From positions 1 through 33,952 of the forward strand of contig PAMG01000014.1 in NCBI GenBank assembly GCA_002707245.1: a stretch of DNA of 33,952 nucleotides. Direction: 5' to 3'. Positions 1-5,986 of the stretch are shown piece by piece (the first letter of the stretch is position 1; every line of letters starts with the position of its first letter). The DNA comes from Flavobacteriales bacterium. GTDB taxonomy: Bacteria > Bacteroidota > Bacteroidia > Flavobacteriales > TMED113. Both the position numbers and the translations under genes were made by a program. Below the pieces are notes generated by a model, which had not been told where the DNA came from, did no database searches, and saw only the letters and a list, made by a program, of their open reading frames with translations.

Positions 1-125
1 AAGAACCCACTTTCGTAGATGCTTTATCTGTTGCTCCCCCTACTGGACTTATTTCGAACCACCTACTAAAGGATTTACACGATTTTCATCTGTTATATAA
101 AGAAATTCAAAGCTATAGCTGTTAA
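1..125 (+). CDS. 3' end of an unidentified protein-coding gene (partial)
   Basis: An open frame enters from the left edge (frame starting at base 3) and runs about 40 codons to a TAA at 123-125. The residues read like ordinary protein (for example VDALSVAPPTGLISNHLLKD followed by a hydrophobic/aromatic stretch and a polar tail). I do not recognise the family. The stop overlaps the 3' end of the convergent HNH gene by a few bases, the same tight convergent packing seen elsewhere in this window. The start and most of the gene lie outside the window. Being open for 40 codons is weak evidence in an AT-rich genome, so confidence is limited. Confidence 0.4.
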   Translation, partial: EPTFVDALSVAPPTGLISNHLLKDLHDFHLLYKEIQSYSC

Positions 126-742
126 ATTAATATATCTTCTAGTCCATTCCATTTAAATTTTACACGATCTCGTTCAAATGGATTGAGTAAACTAACTTCC
201 TCTATAGTATACTCCATTCGTCCAAAATTACACGGAGCACAAGTAATAACTATATTATCTAAATTATTATCACCCCCTCTTGAATGTGGGACTAAATGAT
301 CGTATTGAAGCCACATTGCTTGAAATCCAGAATGCTGTTCAATATTTTTGCGTCCCCAAGGGATTTCATTTGGATACAGTTTTTTGAACTGATTTCTAAC
401 TTCCGTTCTAATTACTGGGATTCCACAAAAAACACAATTATGTCCATCTCTAAAAATTAGTTCATCCTTGATTTTTTTATCCGGCATTCTAGTTTCAATT
501 CTTTCGTTCTTTTTAAGTCTAGGCTTAGGATTATGAACTTGTCTGATTTTAATATATGGACTTTTAGCTCCCCAAATTGATTCTGTCCAATCCCTAATCA
601 CAGGCATATCGGCTTTTAATAAAAGTTCCTTCGTTTTTCTAGTCTCATTTTTTAAATGAAAAATTAGTGCTTTATTAAGTAGTTCTGCTGACTCATAAAT
701 TTCAGGAATGGGATCTCTAAAACATCTTCTGTGTTCAATCAT
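122..742 (-). CDS. HNH endonuclease family protein
   Basis: A 206-residue protein with an HNH nuclease fold in its C-terminal half. A zinc-knuckle pair CxxC at residues 103-106 (HNCVFCG) is followed by the core YDHLVPHSRGGDNNLDN (catalytic His149, Asn163) and a second CxxC at 168-171 (CAPCN), the usual arrangement of HNH proteins with a structural zinc. The spacing between the first CxxC and the DH is long (about 40 residues), so there is an insertion. The N-terminal 95 residues match nothing I recognise and may bind DNA or a partner. It probably cuts or nicks DNA; whether it acts in defence, homing or repair cannot be told. No methyltransferase, intron or phage gene is beside it. The ATG is at 742. 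Confidence 0.8.
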   Translation of the reverse strand: MIEHRRCFRDPIPEIYESAELLNKALIFHLKNETRKTKELLLKADMPVIRDWTESIWGAKSPYIKIRQVHNPKPRLKKNERIETRMPDKKIKDELIFRDGHNCVFCGIPVIRTEVRNQFKKLYPNEIPWGRKNIEQHSGFQAMWLQYDHLVPHSRGGDNNLDNIVITCAPCNFGRMEYTIEEVSLLNPFERDRVKFKWNGLEDILI

Positions 743-836
743 AATTCTCTATATATAATGATTGAATATAATTGAACTATTTTGGGAAAAAAAATAATAT
801 AGGAACTTCGTTTGAATTGAGCATTAGACTAACACT

Positions 837-866
837 TCCCTTTCAATACTAAAACCTATTTATATT
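837..866 (+). repeat. Dispersed short repeat, copy 1
   Basis: The 20-mer TCCCTTTCAATACTAAAACC at 837-856 recurs without change in copy 3 (1599-1618) and with small changes in copy 2 (1111-1131). Here the bases after it (TATTTATATTG) do not form the TATATTTG box seen in the other two copies, and the unit overlaps the stop codon of the leftward cold-shock gene. Confidence 0.75.
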
Positions 867-1051
867 GTTTTAACATTTTTGGCCTGCATGCCTCTTTGTC
901 CTTCTTGTAATTCAAACTCAACTTTATCGCCATCTTTGATGCGTCCAGATAGGCCTGTTGAGTGAACGAAATAATCTTCTCCACTACCTTCTTCGGTGAT
1001 AAATCCAAATCCTTTTATTTCATTAAAAAACTTTACTGTTCCTTTTTTCAT
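860..1051 (-). CDS. Cold-shock domain protein, CspA family
   Basis: A 63-residue single-domain cold-shock protein, the usual size for the family (65-70). Both RNA-binding motifs are visible: RNP1 KGFGFI at residues 13-18 and RNP2 YFVH at 27-30, within the five-strand OB fold that begins KKGTVKFFN. Such proteins bind single-stranded RNA and DNA, melt RNA secondary structure and are often induced by cold or growth changes. The gene sits alone, between the HNH gene and the small secreted protein. A repeat copy lies at its 3' end (837-866) and another in the 100 bases upstream (1106-1147). No clear ribosome binding site is present, which is normal in Bacteroidota. Confidence 0.95.
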   Translation of the reverse strand: MKKGTVKFFNEIKGFGFITEEGSGEDYFVHSTGLSGRIKDGDKVEFELQEGQRGMQAKNVKTI

Positions 1052-1105
1052 TTTATTTTAATATTTAATTAGGTGGCGAATTTAATAAATCCTATGATAT
1101 AATTA

Positions 1106-1147
1106 ACACTTTCCTTTCAATTATTAAAACCAGTATATTTGAATAAA
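1106..1147 (+). repeat. Dispersed short repeat, copy 2
   Basis: This is the same unit as copies 1 and 3, with a one-base length difference in the middle (AATTATT against AATACT). It continues into CAGTATATTTGAAT, almost identical to CACTATATTTGAAT in copy 3. It lies directly upstream of the rightward gene at 1158. Confidence 0.75.
1110..1141 (+). promoter_or_regulatory. Putative Bacteroidota-type promoter within repeat copy 2
   Basis: TATATTTG at 1134-1141 matches the Bacteroidota -7 consensus TAnnTTTG exactly. TTTC at 1110-1113, 20 bases upstream, is a one-mismatch version of the -33 TTTG element. The ATG of the downstream gene is 16 bases after the box, leaving a leader of about 10 bases. 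Confidence 0.45.
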
Positions 1148-1157
1148 ATTTAATACT

Positions 1158-1577
1158 ATGAAAAAACTTTTCTTTTTATGTGCATTTCTTTTTATGTCTA
1201 TGCAAATACAGGCTCAACTATATATGGTTGCTTACGAAAGTTGGCATCTTACTGATGATATAAATGGAAAAGATTATGTTGATGATAATGGTTTTATTAT
1301 GGAAAAAAAGATCATAGAAACTATTATTGCTCCTGATGGAAGCATGTCTCGTAACGTCATTTTTCATAACACAAAAGCGGATTATAAAAAACATCCCCGA
1401 ACAATCGTTTTGCTAGCTATTAGCTCTACTTTAAATGATATTATGGCAAAGGGTTATACACTATTAGAGACACAAGCTTTGAACGGAAACGATTTGTTTT
1501 CTGGAACAAAACAAAATCAACGACAAGATGCTGTTGATAGTTTTTCAGAACCTATATTTTATCTTGTAAAAAAATAA
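1158..1577 (+). CDS. Small secreted protein of unknown function
   Basis: A 139-residue protein with a clear Sec signal peptide: MKK, a hydrophobic core LFFLCAFLFMSM, and a likely cleavage after QAQ near residue 20. No lipobox cysteine and no type IX sorting domain are present, so it is probably periplasmic. The mature part (about 119 residues) is mixed polar and aromatic, with no motif I recognise, and ends in FYLVKK. The gene stands alone between two copies of a short repeat and has no functional partner beside it. The ATG was chosen because the signal peptide begins there and a -7 box lies just upstream. Confidence 0.7.
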   Translation: MKKLFFLCAFLFMSMQIQAQLYMVAYESWHLTDDINGKDYVDDNGFIMEKKIIETIIAPDGSMSRNVIFHNTKADYKKHPRTIVLLAISSTLNDIMAKGYTLLETQALNGNDLFSGTKQNQRQDAVDSFSEPIFYLVKK

Positions 1578-1591
1578 AAGCACCCACTTTC

Positions 1592-1637
1592 ACAGATTTC
1601 CCTTTCAATACTAAAACCACTATATTTGAATGGAAAA
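1592..1637 (+). repeat. Dispersed short repeat, copy 3 (orphan promoter-like copy)
   Basis: It carries the same 20-mer as copy 1 (1599-1618), followed by TATATTTG at 1621-1628 with a TTTC 20 bases upstream (1597-1600), the geometry of copy 2. No convincing gene follows on the plus strand: the next 120 bases hold only an 18-codon frame and the terminator of the leftward tRNA-Asn. Confidence 0.75.
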
Positions 1638-1715
1638 AAATATCGAACCAATAAGGGCAATAAACTTATTGAACTTATCTTCCTGAAAATCAATGACTTA
1701 AAAAAAATGAAAATA

Positions 1716-1742
1716 AAAAAAGCGGGCAAAAATACCCGCTTG
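1716..1742 (-). terminator. Rho-independent terminator of tRNA-Asn
   Basis: An inverted repeat AAGCGGG (1720-1726) / CCCGCTT (1735-1741) with an 8-base loop, followed on the minus strand by a run of T (the A-run at 1714-1720). It lies about 11 bases beyond the 3' end of tRNA-Asn. Confidence 0.85.
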
Positions 1743-1752
1743 TCTTGTTATG

Positions 1753-1826
1753 CTCCCCCTCTAGGACTCGAACCTAGGACCCTCTGATTAACAGTCAGAT
1801 GCTCTAACCAACTGAGCTAAGGAGGA
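1753..1826 (-). tRNA. tRNA-Asn (GTT)
   Basis: A 74-base cloverleaf on the minus strand. The acceptor stem is TCCTCCT / AGGGGGA (one T-G pair), the D-arm contains AGCTCAGTTGGTTAGAGC, the anticodon stem is TCTGA / TCAGA around loop CTGTTAA (anticodon GTT), and the T-loop is TTCGAGT. The discriminator base is G. The 3' CCA is not fully encoded and would be added after transcription. Confidence 0.97.
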
Positions 1827-1902
1827 TTTTTCTTATATTGGGAAGCAAATATATAAAAATATTCATTTTTCATCCTGTTATAAATGATTTAATTTTCTTA
1901 CT

Positions 1903-2814
1903 ATGAGCTTATTAATTGTTGGCACTGTTGCATTTGACGGAATCGAAACACCTTTTGGAAAGGTGGATAAAATTCTAGGAGGATCAGCAACATATATCGG
2001 AATTTCTGCATCTTATTTTAATAAAAAATCTAATCTTATCTCAGTGGTCGGCGGAGATTTTTTAGAAAGTGATATTAATCTTCTACAAAAACATGGTATT
2101 GATTGTACTGGACTTGAAATTATTCCAGAAGAAAAAACATTCTTTTGGTCTGGCAAATATCATGAAAACATGAATCTTCGGGATACACTCGAGACACATC
2201 TGAATGTACTAGAAAAATTCGACCCCAAAGTGCCTGAAAAATATCAAAATTGTAAATACTTAATGTTGGCAAATCTTATGCCATCAATACAACTAGAAAC
2301 AATAAAAAAACTTCATACTACTCCTAAACTAATTGTTACAGACACAATGAATTATTGGATGGATAATTGTTTAGAAGATTTAAAACAAGTGATAGCCTAC
2401 ACCAATGTATTAATTATAAATGACGAAGAAGCTTTACAATTATCTCAAAAAACCAATTTAACAGATGCGGCAGTAAAAATTCAAAGCATGGGACCATCCT
2501 CCTTAATTATTAAAAAAGGTGAAGATGGTGCACTACTGTTCAGTAATGAAAAGGTTTTTGAATGCCCTTCATTTTATGTAAGTAAGTGCATGGACCCAAC
2601 GGGCGCGGGCGACACATTTGCTGGCGCATTTATTGGACACTTAAATAATACAGATGACCTGTCATTTGAAAATATGAAAATTGGAGTGGTCAAAGCATGT
2701 GCAATGGCTTCTTTCTGTGTAGAAAGCTTTGGTGTTAATAATATTATTAATAAGAAAAGTGCAGAAATCAAGGACAGGATAAAAGCCCTCCAACAAAAAA
2801 CACTTCTTAATTAA
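1903..2814 (+). CDS. PfkB-family carbohydrate kinase
   Basis: A 303-residue ribokinase-like kinase. An N-terminal GG near residues 26-27 (LGGSATYIG) contacts substrate. The NxxE motif (NDEE, 173-176) binds Mg, and the C-terminal signature DPTGAGDTFAGAF (231-243) contains the anion hole and the catalytic base Asp237. Members phosphorylate sugars or nucleosides; the substrate cannot be read from the sequence. In flavobacterial genomes a PfkB gene is often found near rnhA, purN and acpP, as here. Its 3' end overlaps that of convergent rnhA by 4 bases. It would be cytoplasmic. Confidence 0.9.
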   Translation: MSLLIVGTVAFDGIETPFGKVDKILGGSATYIGISASYFNKKSNLISVVGGDFLESDINLLQKHGIDCTGLEIIPEEKTFFWSGKYHENMNLRDTLETHLNVLEKFDPKVPEKYQNCKYLMLANLMPSIQLETIKKLHTTPKLIVTDTMNYWMDNCLEDLKQVIAYTNVLIINDEEALQLSQKTNLTDAAVKIQSMGPSSLIIKKGEDGALLFSNEKVFECPSFYVSKCMDPTGAGDTFAGAFIGHLNNTDDLSFENMKIGVVKACAMASFCVESFGVNNIINKKSAEIKDRIKALQQKTLLN

Positions 2815-3293
2815 TCAAAAAGATTTTTTTGAATATTCCGAGTGTTTTCATATCCATTATCTATAGGTAGATTATTCTTATTTGCTGCATCAACAGCTAA
2901 TTGATCGCAGCGTTCATTTTGAGCATGTCCAGCATGCCCTTTAACCCAAGTGAAAGAGACTTTATGTTGTCTATATATTAATAAAAATCGTTGCCATAAA
3001 TCTGGATTTTTCTTTTTTTTATATTTCTTTCTTTCCCATTCAAAAAGCCATCCTTTATTTATAGCATCAACCACATATTTAGAATCTGAAAAAACCATAA
3101 TATTCTGTCTTAGTTCTTTAATAGACTCCAATCCAATAATAACAGCTAATAACTCCATTCTGTTATTAGTTGTAATTCTAAACCCTGATGATAATTCTTT
3201 TATGTGTCCTTTATATTCTAATATCACGCCATAGCCACCCGGACCCGGGTTCCCTTTAGCTGCGCCATCTGTATAAATATTAATTTGATTCAT
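2811..3293 (-). CDS. rnhA: Ribonuclease HI
   Basis: A 160-residue type 1 RNase H, which cuts the RNA strand of RNA-DNA hybrids. It begins with IYTDGAAKGNPGPGGYG. The catalytic carboxylates are visible as Asp9, Glu47 (NNRMELLAV), Asp70 (FSDSKYVVDAI) and Asp130 (NERCDQLA), with the product-release His120 in WVKGHAGH. The basic handle region around residues 85-97 (WERKKYKKKK) is present, giving the E. coli-like form. It is transcribed leftward after purN; its start overlaps the purN stop by 14 bases, so the two are probably co-transcribed and translationally coupled. Confidence 0.96.
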   Translation of the reverse strand: MNQINIYTDGAAKGNPGPGGYGVILEYKGHIKELSSGFRITTNNRMELLAVIIGLESIKELRQNIMVFSDSKYVVDAINKGWLFEWERKKYKKKKNPDLWQRFLLIYRQHKVSFTWVKGHAGHAQNERCDQLAVDAANKNNLPIDNGYENTRNIQKNLFD

Positions 3294-3849
3294 TTAATAT
3301 ATTCTCTATTATTTTAGGATAAAATTTCATTTCTAAATCATGGACCTTTTTAGCAATTTTTTTGATTGTTAAATTATCTTCAAGTGGACATTTTGCTTGA
3401 AAGATAATTGCACCATCATCATATTTTTCATTCACAAAGTGTATTGTAATTCCTGTTTCATTATCCCCTTCTTCAAGAACTTTTTGATGGACATAATTAC
3501 CATACATTCCTTTGCCTCCATATAAGGGTAATAGACTAGGGTGAATATTAATTATTTTATTTAAATACTTATTTATTATCATTTTTGGAATTTTTAATAA
3601 AAACCCGGCTAATACAATGAAATCAATTTGTTTTTGTTCTAAAATTGCTAAAACATCCCCATTCATTAAATTCTCTTTATTAAATATGGTGGTTGGGATA
3701 CTATAACGAGATACCCGATCTAACACTTTTGCTTCTGAATTATTAGACCCAACAAGATGTACTTTTATTTTGTCATTTTGTTGAAAATATTTCACAATAT
3801 TTTCAGCGTTTGAACCACTTCCAGATGCAAAAATTGCAATTTTTTTCAT
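3280..3849 (-). CDS. purN: Phosphoribosylglycinamide formyltransferase
   Basis: A 189-residue GAR transformylase, the third step of de novo purine synthesis, which transfers the formyl group of 10-formyl-THF to glycinamide ribonucleotide. The phosphate-binding loop ASGSGSNAENI is at residues 8-18, and the catalytic NIHPSLLP (Asn101, His103) and YDDGAIIFQ (Asp144) are present. GKGMYG near 112-117 is the active-site loop. The length is typical. It is divergent from acpP across a 127-base spacer holding two palindromes, and it is followed by rnhA on the same strand. Confidence 0.95.
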   Translation of the reverse strand: MKKIAIFASGSGSNAENIVKYFQQNDKIKVHLVGSNNSEAKVLDRVSRYSIPTTIFNKENLMNGDVLAILEQKQIDFIVLAGFLLKIPKMIINKYLNKIINIHPSLLPLYGGKGMYGNYVHQKVLEEGDNETGITIHFVNEKYDDGAIIFQAKCPLEDNLTIKKIAKKVHDLEMKFYPKIIENILNESN

Positions 3850-3902
3850 TTAGTTTTAACTTCAAAAATGTTGAAAACCCTGTAAATAAACCACCTGTTA
3901 CT

Positions 3903-3924
3903 ATTTATCTAGCAATAGATAAAT
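3903..3924. promoter_or_regulatory. Inverted repeat between purN and acpP (possible operator)
   Basis: ATTTATCTA (3903-3911) and TAGATAAAT (3916-3924) form a perfect 9-base inverted repeat around GCAA. It is not followed by a T-run, so a regulator site is more likely than a terminator. Confidence 0.5.
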
Positions 3925-3931
3925 TACATAT

Positions 3932-3945
3932 CTTTACCGGTAAAG
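3932..3945. promoter_or_regulatory. Perfect 14-base palindrome upstream of acpP (possible operator)
   Basis: CTTTACCGGTAAAG is perfectly self-complementary. It overlaps TATCTTTA (3929-3936), a one-mismatch version of the -7 consensus TAnnTTTG, about 40 bases before the acpP start. A protein bound here would block the acpP-fabF promoter. Confidence 0.5.
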
Positions 3946-3976
3946 TAAATGAATTATTAAATAAAAACACATAATT

Positions 3977-4216
3977 ATGTCAGAAATTTCATCAAAAGTA
4001 AAAGCAATTATAGTTGATAAATTAGTTATCGATGAAAGCGAAGTAACAGAAGATTCTAACTTTATGTCAGACTTAGGTGCTGATTCTTTAGATACTGTTG
4101 AATTAATTATGGAATTTGAAAAAGAATTCGATCTTCAAATTCCAGATGACGAAGCAGAAAAAATAACAACTGTCGGTGCTGCAATACAATATATAAAAGA
4201 TAAAACAGGCGCATAA
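3977..4216 (+). CDS. acpP: Acyl carrier protein
   Basis: A 79-residue acidic helical protein that carries growing acyl chains in type II fatty acid synthesis. The phosphopantetheine attachment site is Ser37 in [16 protein letters not shown]. Length and the acidic helix II are typical. It is the first gene of a rightward group with fabF (27 bases on), the IPExxxVDY gene and pyk. Two palindromes lie upstream (3903-3945). Confidence 0.98.
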   Translation: MSEISSKVKAIIVDKLVIDESEVTEDSNFMSDLGADSLDTVELIMEFEKEFDLQIPDDEAEKITTVGAAIQYIKDKTGA

Positions 4217-4243
4217 AAAAAGCTTTGTAAAATATTATATTCT

Positions 4244-5491
4244 ATGAACCTTAATCGAGTTGTTGTCACTGGTATAGGAGCCCTGACTCCTATTGGTAAT
4301 AATATTCCTGAATACTGGAATGCACTTACTAATGGGAAAAGTGGAGCTGCTCCTATTACACATTTTGATTCATCTAATTTTAAAACACAATTTGCATGTG
4401 AATTAAAAAATCTTACCCTCCAAGAACACCTAGATCGAAAAGAAATCCGAAAATATGACAACTATACTTCATATGCCTTAATTGCCGTTGCTGAATCTAT
4501 AGAAGATGCTGGATTCTCTTTAGAAAAAATTGATAAAAATTATGCTGGCGTAATTTGGGGGTCTGGTATTGGAGGAATCAAAACTTTTTCAGACGAAATT
4601 GAAAGCTTTATTCGTGGCAATAAAATTCCTCGTTTTAGCCCATATTTTATCCCAAAAATGATTGCAGATATTGCCTCTGGTATTATCTCTATTAAATACG
4701 GTTTTCAAGGACCAAATTTTGCCACTGTATCAGCATGCGCATCAGCTTCACATTCAATTATTGATGCTTTTAATTACATCCGATTAGGAAAAGCTAATAT
4801 TTTTATTTGTGGGGGTTCGGAGGCATCAGTGCATGAAGCTGGCGTAGGTGGATTTAATGCATTAAAAGCATTATCCACTCAAAATGAAAGTCCACAAACA
4901 GCATCCAGACCATTTGATGTAAATCGAAATGGATTTGTACTTGGGGAGGGTGCAGGAGCTTTAATTTTAGAGGAATATAATCATGCTATAAATCGAGGGG
5001 CTAAAATTTATGCAGAAGTCGTGGGGGCTGGCATGTCAGCAGATGCACATCATATTACAGCGCCACATCCTGAGGGATTAGGGGCAAAAAATGTCATGCA
5101 ACAGGCACTATTAGATGCAAAAATATCACCAAATAAGATTGATTATATTAATGTTCATGGAACCTCCACACCATTAGGAGACGTTTCTGAAATGAAAGCT
5201 ATACACAGTGTTTTTCAAGATGATATTTATAATTTAAATATTAGCTCAACCAAATCTATGACTGGCCATTTATTGGGTGCAGCAGGTGCAATTGAAAGTA
5301 TTGCATGCATACTTGCTATGAAGTATGGTATTGTGCCACCCACTATTAATTTGGAAAACTTAGATCCTGAGCTAGATAATAAGGTAAATTATACCGCTAA
5401 TAAAATGGAGCCAAGAAACATAACATATAGTTTATGTAATACTTTTGGTTTTGGTGGACATAATGCCTCTATAATATTTAAAAAAATTTAA
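4244..5491 (+). CDS. fabF: 3-oxoacyl-[acyl-carrier-protein] synthase II
   Basis: A 415-residue KAS II condensing enzyme that extends acyl-ACP with malonyl-ACP. The catalytic triad is Cys165 (VSACASASHS), His305 (NVHGTSTPLGD) and His342 (MTGHLLGAAGA), matching the spacing of E. coli FabF (163/303/340). The C-terminal GFGGHN glycine loop is present. It follows acpP by 27 bases. The next gene starts 14 bases after its stop, so no room remains for the rnc gene often found here in relatives. Confidence 0.97.
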   Translation: MNLNRVVVTGIGALTPIGNNIPEYWNALTNGKSGAAPITHFDSSNFKTQFACELKNLTLQEHLDRKEIRKYDNYTSYALIAVAESIEDAGFSLEKIDKNYAGVIWGSGIGGIKTFSDEIESFIRGNKIPRFSPYFIPKMIADIASGIISIKYGFQGPNFATVSACASASHSIIDAFNYIRLGKANIFICGGSEASVHEAGVGGFNALKALSTQNESPQTASRPFDVNRNGFVLGEGAGALILEEYNHAINRGAKIYAEVVGAGMSADAHHITAPHPEGLGAKNVMQQALLDAKISPNKIDYINVHGTSTPLGDVSEMKAIHSVFQDDIYNLNISSTKSMTGHLLGAAGAIESIACILAMKYGIVPPTINLENLDPELDNKVNYTANKMEPRNITYSLCNTFGFGGHNASIIFKKI

Positions 5492-5505
5492 TATCATGAT
5501 ATTTC

Positions 5506-5982
5506 ATGAAAAATGAACTGAAGCTAAAAATAGATTATAATTTAAATTATTCATTAATTGCAATTAGAAGCGAATTAGAGGATTATCGATTTGCGTATTT
5601 TTTAAATAAGTCTCCTTTTTTCATATTTGAACGAATTAAAAAAGACATCTGCTACATAATAAATACTAGAAAAATATACTTCTCTACTTTTAAACATATA
5701 AATAGTGAATTCAAACGTACTAGTTTTTTAATTGGAAATAAATCTATTTATAACTCTGAAGCTAACGAAGCCGAAAACCTATTTTCAGATAATTTAATCA
5801 CGAATACATCGTTTTTACTACCAGAGCTAAAAGAATTTGATTATTTTTTAAAATTAAAAGGACTCTGGAAGGATCTTGAAAAAAAAAATTTAAAACAATA
5901 CTTAAAAAACGTATCATACATAGAATCTGCAACAGATATTGATTTAAGAAAAATAAAATCTATTAACAATTTAGTATTCTAA
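5506..5982 (+). CDS. IPExxxVDY family protein
   Basis: A 158-residue protein of a Bacteroidota-restricted family named for a conserved motif, here in the variant form LPELKEFDY at residues 105-113 (Ile to Leu, Val to Phe). The start MKNELKLKIDYN fits the family, whose N-terminus has a short beta-rich segment. The function is unknown. There is no signal peptide, so it is cytoplasmic. The gene lies between fabF (14 bases) and pyk (4 bases), the position the family usually holds (normally after rnc). The assignment rests on the motif plus the neighbourhood. Confidence 0.75.
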   Translation: MKNELKLKIDYNLNYSLIAIRSELEDYRFAYFLNKSPFFIFERIKKDICYIINTRKIYFSTFKHINSEFKRTSFLIGNKSIYNSEANEAENLFSDNLITNTSFLLPELKEFDYFLKLKGLWKDLEKKNLKQYLKNVSYIESATDIDLRKIKSINNLVF

Positions 5983-5986
5983 TAAT

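Noticed and set aside
28-60. A tRNA 3'-end-like stretch (minus strand AGGGGGAGCA) resembling tRNA-Asn, as a possible att remnant
   Set aside because: Only about ten bases match the acceptor end, the flanking bases cannot form a T-arm, and the stretch lies in an open frame that reads as protein.
820-1640. Gene-cassette array of an integron
   Set aside because: The genes are in mixed orientation, no integrase is seen, and I found no proper attC core pair (RYYYAAC and GTTRRRY with matching arms) around the repeats.
1630-1686. Short 18-codon frame after repeat copy 3
   Set aside because: Too short, no recognisable content, and it ends before the tRNA-Asn terminator; the promoter-like box alone does not support a gene.
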